DNA of 64,000 nt from Ostrinia nubilalis (lineage: Eukaryota; Arthropoda; Insecta; Lepidoptera; Crambidae). The number at the start of each line of letters is the position of its first letter. Positions within the stretch are counted from its first letter, which is position 1. The notes beneath the pieces are model-generated. The model searched no databases and was not told where the DNA came from. It was given only the letters and a program-made list of their open reading frames with translations. This document shows positions 23,286-34,090 of this stretch, in pieces. The DNA is taken from positions 11,180,501-11,244,500 of the forward strand of contig NC_087118.1 in assembly GCF_963855985.1 (NCBI RefSeq), in the 5' to 3' direction. The translations under genes were made by a program, and so were the position numbers.

Positions 23286-23433
23286 GCTCGATACGGCCCG
23301 ATCGCGAACGTCGGTCTGCGACCGACGATCGCCAAACGGCTAGAGTACCTTCTGTACTCGCCACTCTGCCCGGTGAAGCTGGAAAAGCTCCTCAAGCTAC
23401 CAGCGCGCGTCCCTTCAAAAAAAAAAAAAAAAA
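23286..23433 (+). mobile_element. 5'-truncated Jockey-family LINE 3' UTR in a TATA promoter
   Basis: About 148 bases match the 3' UTR of the LINE at 54173-59773, from GCTCGATACGG to CCCTTC plus a poly(A) run of 17. It is in the same orientation as the TATA box at 23271. No target duplication is visible. The right flank begins GAGGCA, sharing the GGCA core seen at the other insertion sites. Confidence 0.85.
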
Positions 23434-25259
23434 GAGGCAGTCAGTTGTTGGCCGACTGCGGGCCCGGACGGAGCTCGTCAGGTAAACTAATTGTATTTTG
23501 TAATGCAATACCTATTTACTGTTGTTATAATTATATTATAATGGCTTGATACATAGAATATTTGGTTGAATAACAAAATGTTATTAACCCTATACTTGGC
23601 AAAGCCGGTTTTGGTTAATATTTGTGATTTACACTGTAAATATTGGATTTAGGACGAGTAAAAATCATGTAAAAAATACGAAAAAAAATCTTAGGTATGT
23701 AGTTTTGGAAATATAGTATGTATCTTTAAGTGCACATTGCCAGCTTTGTAATAAATTAAAACATGGTTTATTTGTTAGTAGAAATTAGTTATTTAAATGA
23801 AAATTACTACAAAACCTTAAGCTATACCTTATTTGAGAAATAAAAAATAAGTATCTTTTACAAAAAACTGAAAACAAAGTAAAAAAACCACTTCAAAGTC
23901 TGTAGCTCCTTGCAAGTATAGCTGCATTTGAATGTATGAGAACCACTCCATCAGCTTCGTTGGAGTACCTCCTGAATCGCAGACCCCTCTTACCATCCAG
24001 GAGATGCAAATGCAGATAGGACATATGGGAATCCTGCAAGACCATTAAAAAATACGAGGGGTATTGACGCCAACTGGTACCGAACTGTGTTCACGTTTTC
24101 GATTGAAGATAATTTGATACCCAACTTGCAGTGGAAACGCAAGATAGCGGAAATGGATCTCTGGAACTCCCTGGGAAACTATTCAGCAGTCGAACTGGCT
24201 GAAATTCTTCAATCACCAGCTTTATAACCAGATACATGCAGCAGCCTGGATAGGCTGCTCGCTTTTTGGGGTGATCTGGCTTGTTTGGAGTAGGAAGATA
24301 ACCACCCAAGAGGATCAGGAGGCTAAAAGCGGTTTCTAATTCATCAGCTGAAGTGTCACCGCTACTGACTTTCGACCTGGTTCCAGATTTTGGAACCGGA
24401 ACTAGGATATTGCGCGCCTGATTTTGTTGCTGATGCACTAAGTTGTCCAAAAAACAACGATTATTTATTACATGAATTAAAAACTCACATCACAAATTAT
24501 AATTTACAGCTTTTAATATTATTAACTAATAACATAATCCCTTTTTTATGCGATAAATCTATAAAAAACCCATAAAACAAAGTCAACGGGAACCTGGCAG
24601 TGTGTCTTTAGAGATACATTCAAAATTGAAAGTATATCATTACGTATCTGACAATGTGCATTTCGAGATACATTCGGACAATCCGCATCGTACAAAATAA
24701 TTATACAAGTTTTGGTTTGAAAAAACAGCACTATCATCAAGAAGCATTTATTTACTATCCATATTACTAGAAATAATCACCAATATTCTTTAAAAAAACA
24801 CCGAAAATAATTAAAATTATCAGCCGGTGCGTAGACGCCTGTCAACGGTCTGACATTTTGAATATTACTGTTAAATCTGTGCAGCCTGTAGCGATTCTAT
24901 ACTGTGTAACACAATCTGTAGTATTTGGGCTAACGTTATATTTAAAAAACATTTGAAAAAAGTATTTGGTTTCTCCTCCATATTTTTGTTTTGGTCAACG
25001 TATCTTTAAATGCACAATGCCAAGAAAAGGGTTAAATATAAATATAATTTTATATGGTTTATAATAATAAATAATACTCGCTGAAGAAACTCTTCACTGT
25101 TTATGTATAAGTCCACTATTGCATGCCGTGGCAACCTATAATTAAGGCAGCACTTAGATTAAGTTAAATACGTTGTAAATATTGATTGTCTTCCAGTGTA
25201 TGTCTTGTTGGTTGTCCTATTAAATAAATAAATAAATAATATAATTAAATACTCATATG
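23434..25259. other. Region without recognisable gene
   Basis: Open frames of up to 119 codons occur (24091-24450, minus) but show no family motif. On the plus strand near 23935 the peptide TTPSASLEYLLN faintly recalls RNase H-linked parts of retroelement polyproteins, which would make this a decayed polyprotein; the match is too short to trust. The end (about 25195-25245) holds GTCTTGTTGGTTGTCC and AAATAAATAAATAA, like a LINE or SINE tail. Confidence 0.35.
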
Positions 25260-25601
25260 TATTTGTAGGAAGTGAGTCGGACAGGATGAATTAATAAGGC
25301 AGAGATATCAAGATATAGCTATTTTTATCATTTATAAGAACAGCAATTTAATAAATGGTAGTGATTCAGTAATTAGTATTAACTAAGTAGCGTACAGCTA
25401 AAACTTCAATTATGGCCAATGCTCAGGCTTTAACCACAAGTGACTTTATTTTAATTAATTATAAAGCGCCTATGGGCATTTTAATAATTAATGATAATAA
25501 TTAACTTAACATTTAAATTAATTATCCAATAGGTCTAGGAACAGCTTAGCAATAGTACAAGGTGTGCACCGTGCCGCGCCAGAGCCAATACTGCCTGCTC
25601 C

Positions 25602-25975
25602 TTTTTTTTTTTTTTTTTTTTTTGAAGGGACGCGCGCTGGTAGCTTGAAGAGCTTTTCCAGCTTCACCGGGCAGAGTGGCGAGTACAGAAGGTACTCTAG
25701 CCGTTTGGCGATCGTCGGTCGCAGACCGACGTTCGCGATCGGGCCGTATCGAGCGCATAAGGCGCCCGATCAGTGGCGAACCCAACTAGAGGGTTGCCCA
25801 CCGCGGTGTTGGACCAAAGTCCAGCCTACGGCGGGCTCACTCTAGTGGACCCGATCGAGGGGACTACGGACGCGGCCTGAGGGCGCCACGGTAGGCTCGG
25901 ACCTCGGCTCAGGCCGTGTCCGGGGGACGGATAGGGGAGAACCGGCCCGGTACATGTCTGTACCGTCCGAAATGG
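25602..25975 (-). mobile_element. 5'-truncated Jockey-family LINE 3' UTR, copy in solo LTR A
   Basis: A poly(T) run of about 22 is followed by the LINE 3' UTR reaching back to GTCCGAAATGGA. The stem-loop module with GGGCTTCGCGAAGCGAAGCCC is missing in this copy. CCTGCTCC lies on both sides (25594-25601 and 25981-25988). Orientation is sense relative to the LTR promoter. Confidence 0.9.
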
Positions 25976-25988
25976 AGACTCCTGCTCC

Positions 25989-26393
25989 TTTTTTTTTTTT
26001 TTTTTTTTTTTTTTCTGAAGGGACGCGCGCTGGTAGCTTGAGGAGCTTTTCCAGCTTCACCGGGCAGAATGGCGAGTACAGAAGGTACTCTAGCCGTTTG
26101 GCGATCGTCGGTGCGCGTGCCGACGAGGCCGAGTGTGGGCTTCGCGAAGCGAAGCCCAGGCTCGTCCGCGTCGGTCGCAGACCGACGTTCGCGATCGGGC
26201 CGTATCAAGCGCATAAGGCGCCCGATCAGTGGCGAACCCAATTAGAGGGTTGCCCACCGCGGTGTTGGACCAAAGTCCAGCCTACGGCGGGCTCACTCTA
26301 AGTGGGCCCGATCGAGGGGACTACGGACGCGGCCTGAGGGCGCCACGGTAGGCTCGGACCTCGGCTCAGGCCGTGTCCGGGGGACGGATAGGG
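25989..26393 (-). mobile_element. Second 5'-truncated Jockey-family LINE 3' UTR at the same LTR site
   Basis: Another poly(T) run and 3' UTR copy, here with the stem-loop module, stands directly next to the first. CCTGCTCC borders it at 25981-25988 and 26397-26404. Two separate insertions therefore used the same target bases, both sense to the LTR promoter. Confidence 0.9.
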
Positions 26394-26420
26394 ACTCCTG
26401 CTCCGTCGCTGCGCGCTCGA

Positions 26421-26426
26421 TTTATA
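26421..26426 (-). promoter_or_regulatory. TATA box of LTR A (solo copy)
   Basis: On the minus strand GGGTATAAATCGAG gives TATAAA at 26426-26421. The duplicated target GGAGCAGG lies about 22-29 bases downstream, where transcription should start. The same arrangement is seen in the other LTR A at 62401. Confidence 0.8.
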
Positions 26427-26553
26427 CCCGTTGCAAAACAATCGTAGTGGAGGTGGGGGAAAAGTGAAAGGCGCTCGCTCTGACGTTGTACGGTGCAGCT
26501 GTTGTTTACGAGTTTGTAACAAGTTCGGCGTGCGATGACGCCGCCGTCATATT

Positions 26554-26829
26554 TAAATATTAAAAACAACGTTATTTTCAAACACTCTCGCTTTTTATTT
26601 TATTTTCTCCCATATCAGAAGTGGGATCTGAACAAAATTAGGGCATCTTGCTCACATATATTCTTGTTTACGAGTTTCAGAGACGCAGCACGATGTCAAG
26701 TCAACAGCACCAGCCTGAATGATGCAGCCGAGACGCCTGAGTCACCTGACCCTGGACTTCAGCGCCACCGGCCTGCTTCCAGCACGCATGGTGCTGGCCG
26801 GCCGAAGTGCTGGTTCAAGCACTAGCGAT
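26554..26829 (+). mobile_element. LTR end, primer-binding region and gag start of a decayed LTR element C
   Basis: TTTTCTCCCA then TA and TCAGAAGTGGGATC (26615) repeats the junction seen after the LTRs of A (63091) and X (39208), so an LTR ends near 26612. A frame with SSQQHQPE follows at 26693, and after a phase change DAAETPESPDPG, a proline-rich gag-like start. hAT element 1 interrupts it at 26830; after that element a short frame (about 28429-28570) may continue it. Confidence 0.55.
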
Positions 26830-28420
26830 TAGGGCATGTAATATCGGAAGGTTTTCAATTCCGATATTGGTTTCCGATATTAGATCTCAATATCGGAATT
26901 CCGATATTAATATCGGAATTGAGTTTATGTGTTATAAATTGAATATTTGGTTATATTCGTAACATTTCTCGATTGTATACAGTAAAATAATGATTTTCAT
27001 CAAAATCTTTAATTTCGTACGAAACAGCACTGCTTAAAATGATAAAATTTAAGTATTTAAAACCATTTTTGTATGATAAGGGTATTCATTGCATTTGGTT
27101 ACTGATAATGAGCCAATAATTATGGACTAGCAAATAATTTAAGTGCTTTTATAAAACAGGTATCAAACAAACTTTTACTCCTTCAACCAACACTGGCAGA
27201 ACGATTTGTAAAGTCATTTATGTTACATGTTACAAAAATTTTAGGTAGTGGTAAAAAACTTGAGTATGCTTGTAATTTGTTTCTTTTTGATTATCGATGT
27301 ACAACTCACAAAACCACGGGCCATCCTCATCATCATCATAAAATTTCAGCCATAGGACGTCCACTGCTGAACATAGGCCTCCCCCAATAATTTCCACAAT
27401 GGCCGGTTGGTGGCGGCCTGCATCCATCGCCTTCCTGCTACCTTTATGAGGTCGTCGGTCCACCTTGTGGATGGCAGTCCTACGCTGCGCTTTCCGGTAC
27501 GTGGCCTCCACTTCAGAACCTTGCTGCCCCATTGGCCGTCAATTTTGCATACAAGGGCGGAATCGCTAGAACACCTCAGCACAATGCTCGAATACCTTAA
27601 TCGAGTCTCCCAACAGGCAGGCCTTCGGATGAAGATGGACAAAACGAAACTTGTGACCATGTTGCACCCTACCTATTTTCGGTTGGGAGCTCGATTCTCG
27701 AGATTGTTAACAGGTATGCTACCTCGGACAAACGATTCAGCTAGGTAGATGCAATTTCAAGAAAGCGGTAAATCGTCGAAACTTACTCGGCTGGGCCGCT
27801 TTCGGGAAACCACACAACATATTTTCGTCTAAAATACCTCAGTGCTTAAAGACGAGTCTTCAATCAGTGTGTGTTACCAGTCATGATATACGGCTCGGAA
27901 AGGTGCCCTCTCAAAGTTGCACAGCATGCTATGCTTGGTGTTTATTTACGAGATCGACGAGAAATGAGCAGCTCCGTAAACGAACTAAAGCCGCTGACAT
28001 AGACCGACGGACTAGCAAGCTGAAGTGACAATGGGCAGCGCACATGTACGCAGAACTGACGGGCCATAGTCCAATTAATGTTTGGAAGGTAGTTGAGATG
28101 TCGTTTTTCATTGCTAAGACCAAGTACGGCAAGTGCTAAAATTGTTTTAGAACAAGTTAAATTAACCATAAATATTTGCAGTGGGACAAAAAGTGATGGT
28201 GAGAGACATGAGAAAATCATTGGTCTGTGCCAATTATGTACTTTGGGCTTTGTGGCTGGTTGTGGCGCGTTTAAACGCTTTGTTTAAAATCTAAATTAAA
28301 ACCTTTATCTGATTCCGATATTACGATATTGGGTCATTCAATATCGGAATTGTAATATCGGATCTCGTACTCCGAGATTCCGATATTACGAGATTCCGAG
28401 ATTCCGATATTCATGCCCTA
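26830..28420. mobile_element. hAT-type non-autonomous element 1
   Basis: TIRs are TAGGGCATG and CATGCCCTA, extended by AATATCGG-type sequence. A perfect 8-bp duplication, CTAGCGAT, flanks it (26822-26829 and 28421-28428); 8-bp duplications are the hallmark of hAT elements. The subterminal parts repeat ATTCCGATATT many times, like transposase-binding repeats. No transposase is present. Inside lies a LINE copy with an internal inversion (27325-28058). Confidence 0.88.
27325..28058 (-). pseudogene. RTE-like LINE copy with 5' inversion (twin priming)
   Basis: A 9-bp duplication ACGGGCCAT flanks it (27316-27324 and 28059-28067). On the minus strand, 27570 to about 27345 encodes the C terminus: KVLKWRPRTGKRSVG, TRWTDDLIKVAGRRWMQAA, GEAYVQQWTS, then a stop and an ATG-rich tail. 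The segment 27570-28058 is in the opposite (plus) orientation and encodes the part directly before it: EYLNRVSQQAGLRMKMDKTK, LGWAAFGK, IFSSKIPQCLKTSL. The two parts meet head to head and together form one continuous 3' region. Confidence 0.85.
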
Positions 28421-28428
28421 CTAGCGAT

Positions 28429-28927
28429 AAGGCGAGCAACCTGGCAGAGTACGCAACTCGCAAATGAAGGCAGTTGGCATTAAGGTGACCGAATCGCATT
28501 TGGTGGAAGCCGTAATACCCAGGTATGTCAGACTTTCATATTTGATCGGACTTGTTGCGACTGACATCTAAAACCTTACCTCAAGTAAGACAAAGCCTGA
28601 ATTCTTACGAACGTAAATATCCAGTGTCTGATGCTGATCGTGGTCATGATATTCCTTTAAAGAAAATGAAATTCGATTAATCTGAATATAAATTGAGGCG
28701 TTGCAAAACATTGAGATATTAACTAGAGAAACAAACCTCATTAAAATGTGTTAAAAATGTTGCTACTGAAACGCGATGACATAGCTTGAAACCACTATAG
28801 AATACCTTTTGTCCACGGCTTGACCCGCGCGAAAGAAGAACGGTCATCTGTGACCCAGGCCCGACAGAAACGAGACATACCTCAGTTTTTTTGTCATGTC
28901 TTAATTAGTTAAATTATATATTTTTGA
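28429..28927. other. Gene-free stretch with a possible gag relic
   Basis: A short frame with MKAVGIKVTESHLVEAVIP (from about 28470) could continue the gag of LTR element C that was split by the hAT element; I do not recognise it. From about 28826 the sequence is an inverted match to 34795-34898. Confidence 0.35.
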
Positions 28928-29266
28928 ATGATCAAACGAACTTACCAAGTGAAGTTCGATCTAAATTATCCTGTTTTCGCCGAAGAGATTTATTTTACCA
29001 TGTAGTACCCCTGTACGACAAGCCAATCCGCACACAATATTCAGCGCAGTAGTAGTAAAAAACAAAAGAGCGGGCAACCCCACCCCTACCACGCTGTGGG
29101 CTCGGTGTCCGAGCGGTCTCATTATATTTAGAGAAGAGATGACATTGACGTTTACCTCCAGGGAAGAAGATATAGAAATCTTCGGGTTGGGAGGGACCTT
29201 AAATCTCTTCGGCGAAAACAGGATAATTTAGATCGAACTTCACTTGGTAAGTTCGTTTGATCATTC
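28928..29266. mobile_element. Inverted-repeat (MITE-like) element
   Basis: The arms (28928-28993 and 29200-29265) match as inverted repeats: ATGATCAAACGAACTTACC, AAATTATCCTGTTTTCGCCG and so on. The centre holds CCTGTACGACAAGCC and GAGCGGGCAACCCC, also found inverted at 33930-34060. Each arm contains a further small palindrome (GAACTTACCAAGTGAAGTTC). No ORF is present. Confidence 0.7.
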
Positions 29267-29329
29267 AATTATCCTGCTTTCGCCTCCGAGATTTATTTTA
29301 CCATGTAGATGTTTAGAGCATGGATCAAT

Positions 29330-30168
29330 GTCCATGTTAAATGGTTAAGAGAGTAAATGTCAATGTACTAAATACATAATAAAGCAATATTTTTGTATTA
29401 TAATCGTATTGCATCACTTATTCATAACAATAACAAGTATCACGGTCTCAACAAGATTTTGTTCATTATAGAGTATTATTATATACATTTATTTGTACTT
29501 CTATTAACTGTTAAGTACGACTACTGATTGTAAAAAGTTGCCAAGACAGTTGACAGAGCATCTTGTCTATCCAGCACACTGGCTAATTGTATCAACGTTG
29601 ACAGCGGCGCAAACCGCAGGCAATACTGCCGCGTGTCGCGTGCTGTGTGGGCCGAACACCCTCGTGTCGACACTCCTTTCCTATATTTATCCAGTTTCAT
29701 CTCAGAACTGAGCTTGACGACGGTAGTGGTTAACACCGAATCGATCACAGTGATTGCAAGGCTAACACTCTGATTGTTATAAAACATAAGCTCACTTGCA
29801 TTTTAATTAAATAAATAAATAATGTGGTTAATTAAAACTTATTAATTTATTTGGATACAGTTTGACCAGTATTCCAAAACAGTATTAATTTGGATTCCAA
29901 GTAACACTGTTGCAAGGAAAAAGTTTGGTTTCTATTTAATAGCACCTTTTAATAGCAATCTTTTGATTCTTGAAACCTGACCTATAAATTATAATATTTA
30001 TTTAAATAATTATATATTTCAATAAATTATATGATTTCACTAACGATATTGCTAAGCGGTGGTTATTTAATGTTATTATAGGATGCACCCGACTTTAGAA
30101 TATGCTAAGAAAATAGAGTAAGGTAGGTACAATGATGTAATTGAGCATTGTAAAAAATATTTATTTGT
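29330..30168. other. Gene-free AT-rich stretch
   Basis: One 88-codon frame on the minus strand (29521-29787) is open but has no recognisable motif and no flanking splice or regulatory context that I can support. The rest is AT-rich and without visible repeats. Confidence 0.4.
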
Positions 30169-30171
30169 CAG

Positions 30172-30425
30172 TCATTTGGTGTAGTGGTTTCGAAACGGAC
30201 TACTATGCCGAGAGGTCCCGGGTTCGATCCCCGTCCGGGCAGAAATTGAATTGATACATTTTAATTTCTGTGATGGGTCTAGGTGTTACTATGTATAATA
30301 TGTACTTATGTATATAAAAACGGTATTTAAGTATGTTTATATCCGTTGTCTAGGACCCATAGCTTTGCCCAGTTTGGGACTAGAAGCGTAGTGTAAAATG
30401 TCGAAGGAAGGATATCCATGTATTA
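30172..30425 (+). mobile_element. tRNA-derived SINE
   Basis: The head is tRNA-like with a Pol III A box TGGTGTAGTGG (30177-30187) and B box GGTTCGATCCC (30221-30231), followed by CCGTCCGGGC. The body contains GGGTCTAGGTGTTACTATG and CTTTGCCCAGTTTGGGACTA, which I recognise as typical of lepidopteran SINEs. A functional tRNA gene is excluded because the head continues into the SINE body and the stems pair poorly. Confidence 0.78.
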
Positions 30426-32173
30426 TTTGCGGAGTGTATAGCGGAGTCTGGTACGTTTTGTTTGATCCGCGACTGCCAAATACAAAACTCACTGCCAAAG
30501 AAAGGTAAGCTTAAATGGGCATAAATGGGCAATATGGTACTACTGATGTACCTGTTGCCCCAGCATTCAATTTTTTTTTATTTTTTTTTATTTTTTATTT
30601 ATTTATTTTTTAGTGAAAAAACGTATTAACGTCTAAAAAAAAATGGTCGCCATTCTAAGGCGAATTAATTGGAATTAATACATGTTAATCGTGTAGAAAT
30701 CTCTACGCCAGACGATAAAATATGAATTATGACTAAATATCAAACAAAGTTCAAGAAACAAAAAATAGGTTTATGTCATGTACTGAAACCAAAGCGTCTA
30801 ACATTTTCTGAGACAATATTGAACCAAGCTCCTACTCCGTGTCTTTATTCAGACACCTTGATTCAGTCAGCTTCAGTATTATGACTGTGATGATTGAATT
30901 TTTATAATCATGCTAAGAAAAAATAACAAATACTAATTCTCAATTTATACTTCATAGAAAGGGAAGAAAGACTCATTCATTATTATGAGTTTGTGGCAGC
31001 GTTATCAATTCGTAAAATAATATCGCATTATTTTTTGGTATTATTAAAAAATGTCCTTAATCTAAACTAAAGGTTACAAGTAGTGGTAGTACTGGTAGGT
31101 ACCTACATAATACATAGTTTATTTTATGTGGTTGATTCGTTCTTTGACTGACCAAAGTCCATTAGTCCGGTTGTTATTACAAGCGGCCCGATTTCTTTTT
31201 TGATGCGTCAATAATTTTCTATTACATTGATTACAATGTAATTATTATTGAATTAAATTTATAAAGGCATAGTTATTATCGCTTTAACGCATAATAAGAT
31301 ACTTTGCTTGTCTAAAAGATTTAGCAAGAGAAATGATTCAATGTATTTCATGATGTCGCATCTCTTCTTATGAGAATTATAACGTTATAACATAAATAAT
31401 TTATACGAACCAATTGTAAAACAGTACATGGGAGTTAAAACTGACCTCTTTTTTTTTTTTTTTTTTAGTAAATAAATAATAATAATGATGATGAAGGCTT
31501 ACTTCGTAAGACTATCAATAGTATTATTAGCATTAATCATACATTGATTAGTAGGTACAAACCTACATAACAATGTTTTTTCAATACAAGAAAAAAATGA
31601 CGTCATCTTATGTACCGATACCGATACAGTTTAAGGAAGCTCTTAGATTTTATCTATTATTTATTTATAGATACAAGCTGGTGAGACGTCATGAATAAAA
31701 AAATAAACTTTGTAAAAATATCAGGGCTAAATAAAGAAAGGCCGCAAAGAGACAAACAAAAATGTTGCCTGTTTGTTCAGATACAAAACAAACATCCGTT
31801 AAAATAAGACCATAATTCTATTTGCTTTTCAGTGGCTATCGTGTTTATGTAATAAACATAAAATATTTTATATTAATAAGTTTCTTTAAACCATAAATGA
31901 ATCTTTTGTTAAAAGTTTAATTGCGGTTAAAATATCATCCCTTTTGAAGTGCTTAAACCACATAAACTTTGTTTAGCATCTTATATAAACGCTATCTAAG
32001 TCCACCATCTAGGAACATTTTTTTTTTTTTTTTTTAAACAAGTGGGTAATCTCAGAATGTACTCGTGTCGACGGATGCGATTAAGAATATTCTTAATATC
32101 AACGTCTCTGCGCCGACGTGTATAATTATTTGTTATGTATAATTAATTATGTTTACTCGCATGGTTATGATGA
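30426..32173. other. Gene-free AT-rich stretch with T-runs
   Basis: The stretch is AT-rich with poly(T)/TTTA runs at about 30570-30615, 31448-31466 and 32020-32037. No ORF, TIR or known repeat is recognised. It could be an intron or upstream region of the possible host exon at 32.3 kb. Confidence 0.4.
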
Positions 32174-32299
32174 TTATGAAAAAAAAACATCTGGGTTCGA
32201 ATCGGGAATCGAATAGGTATCTCGGTACAATAAATTCTGTAACCGAATATTAGGTACATTGCATTTAAAATAACAATATTTTAAGCGGCCAGCACATAC

Positions 32300-32400
32300 C
32301 TGTACATAGATGGCGCGTCGTCTAGGGACGCGGGTTACCTTGGTGTTCTGGTCGGTCTTTAATGGCGCTTCCCGCGGTGCTCTGGCAGCGCTGGGCATGC
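32300..32400 (-). CDS. Possible host first coding exon
   Basis: On the minus strand an ATG at 32398 follows a GC-rich leader (GCCGCCGCCGC) and opens a basic, alanine- and arginine-rich peptide, MPSAARAPREAPLKTDQ onward. After about 33 codons the frame meets TACAG|GTATGTG, a strong 5' splice site at about 32299. Its setting in a CpG-rich island (32280-32560) is unlike the surrounding repeats and typical of a promoter and first exon. I do not recognise the peptide, and no downstream exon could be identified, so this may also be chance. Confidence 0.3.
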
Positions 32401-33334
32401 GGCGGCGGCGGCGCGGCGCTGCGGCGTAAATAACGGCGCCTGCGCTTGTGGAAGGCGGCGTGGTTGCGCCGCGGGCGGGTGATAGGTCTTAGCCCATCAT
32501 ACCATACAGCAGGGCGTAGCTTGTCGGTACGGCCTCTGTATAAAGCCTCGATTCACACAGTTATGCGAACGGCTAAAGCTTAAATTATATATTCAGTGCA
32601 GCAGCCTGGATTAGTTGTCATATCAAATAAATACCTCTTTTCCCGTTTTAGAGGATTATAATGAGTTATAGTTGTCGACCGTCGATGTAATTGGTCGACC
32701 GACCGGAAATGTAGAAAGATCTTTGTAAGTTTCCAACAAAAAAATGTGAGACTGATAAGTACTCACAATCACAATGTCAGTTAATATGAGTCGTTGCATA
32801 GAAAAAACGACATATTGTCATACTTCATATATAAAGTAGGCATTTATTTCCACTTCGACTCGGTTCGGTCAACAAACCGGCCTAAGGTTTATTTAGGATC
32901 ATTTATTCTGACCTTATAATAGCAAGTAACGAATCTACATAAATGCACTTTGAATTTTGATCTGATACTTATTTCTTTCTTACTAGCCTTTGTATTTAGA
33001 CCAATATCGATTGGTGTAATGTATAAAAATACGAAACAACAAAATTATTCAGTTACCCTTTGTAGCATTGAACAATGTGTATGGCCACAGGGTCATCGGT
33101 CGTTATAAAAGCAGGCGGAGGCTCGACTGGGGCGAGTGCGTCCGCGGCGCCGGGTCATCATGCTCCAAGATGGTTGATGGTTCATAAGGTGTAAGGCCAA
33201 GAAGGCAAGCTCTTAATGTGGGTAGTTTCGTACAAACGCAACATTTTTCTGTATGAGCTCATTATGTTCTGTTTTACGGCTTTTAAAAATGGCCGAAAAG
33301 AAGATACTTAAAAACTCGTAAAAGTGAATAATAT
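32401..33334. other. CpG-rich island and flanking non-coding DNA
   Basis: 32401-32560 is CpG-rich with GGCGGCGGCG and GCCGCGGGCG runs. 33104-33111 is a TATAAAAG followed by a second GC-rich block with GCGTCCGCGGCGCCGGG. No complete gene is seen. These look like promoter regions rather than mobile elements. Confidence 0.4.
33104..33111 (+). promoter_or_regulatory. TATA box of a possible promoter
   Basis: TATAAAAG is followed by a GC-rich stretch ending at a short ATG frame that stops after four codons. No LINE insertion is present here, unlike at the other good TATA boxes of the window. Assignment to any gene is not possible. Confidence 0.35.
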
Positions 33335-33710
33335 TACAATACCTGGCTATCTCGGTAGTTAATATCTCGTTTTTACTCGCTAGAGCAAAAAACGGCTACT
33401 GGTTAAAAAATCACCGAACATAAAGTGGCTGCTGGTTAATATCTCGTATTAACGCTACTGGTTAAAAAATGACCCGCAAATATGACCGAATATAAAGTGG
33501 TTGCTGGTTAATATCTCGTATTAACTCGCTAGAGCAGATAATGGCTACTGGGTAACATCTCGCATTACCTCGGAGAAAAAAATGGCTACTGGGTAACATC
33601 TCGCATTACCTCGGAGCAAAAGAATGGCTACTGGGTAACATCTCGCATTACCTCGGAGCAAAAAATGGCTACTAGTTAACATCGCGCGTTAACTTGGAGC
33701 TAAAAATGGG
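33335..33710. repeat. Minisatellite with a ~46-bp unit
   Basis: Diverged copies of a unit built from AATGGCTACTGGGTAACATC, TCGCATTACC and TCGGAGCAAAA are repeated about seven times. The three central copies are nearly identical and the outer ones diverge, which is typical for a tandem array growing from the middle. Confidence 0.85.
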
Positions 33711-34090
33711 TCAAAGTTACGCGTCGTGTCACAACGCTTATAATAAAAATGTACGAGCACTTGCACAAAATAGTTGTAACAACCAACCTTGTGTTGGGTC
33801 TAATTCTCGTCACTACACGGCACAACTTAAAATAATTACGTTTTTTGTCGGTAAAAACGTCCTTGGTGACGTCACTTAAGCATTTTTCTTATACTGCGTG
33901 CGGTCGTTGCGCGTGCGCACAAAGGAATGAGACCGCTCGGACACCGAGCCCACAGCGTGGTAGGGGTGGGGTTGCCCGCTCTTTTGTTTTTTACTACTAC
34001 TGCGCTGAATATTGTGTGCGGATTGGCTTGTCGTACAGGGGTACTACATGGTAAAATAAATCTCGGAGGCGAAAGCAGGATAATTTATAT

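Larger units (their letters stand above)
25264..26549 (-). mobile_element. Solo LTR of element A with two nested LINE fragments
   Basis: On the minus strand the LTR reads from TGACGGCGGCGTCATCGCAC (26549) to CACTTCCTACA (25264), matching the 5' LTR of element A at 62278-63090. It is flanked by the 4-bp duplication TATT (25260-25263 and 26550-26553), so it is a solo LTR left by recombination. Its promoter was invaded twice by the Jockey-family LINE (25602-25975 and 25989-26393). Without them it is about 480 bp long. Confidence 0.85.

Noticed and set aside
24091..24450. 119-codon minus-strand frame as a gene
   Set aside because: It matches no family I know and overlaps weak retroelement-like traces on the other strand; evidence is too thin.
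26872..27132. Telomere-type or centromere-type repeats
   Set aside because: The ATTCCGATATT repeats are subterminal repeats of a hAT element; no TTAGG runs were seen anywhere.
29521..29787. 88-codon minus-strand ORF
   Set aside because: No motif, no codon bias that I can judge, and no promoter or splice context; it is expected by chance in this length of DNA.
30172..30242. tRNA gene
   Set aside because: A and B boxes are present, but the molecule cannot form a full cloverleaf and continues into a SINE body.
30414..30525. ATG frame MSKEGYPCIICG running into AG|GTAAGC
   Set aside because: The ATG lies in the 3' end of a SINE, and the peptide is short and unrecognised; the splice-like end is probably chance.
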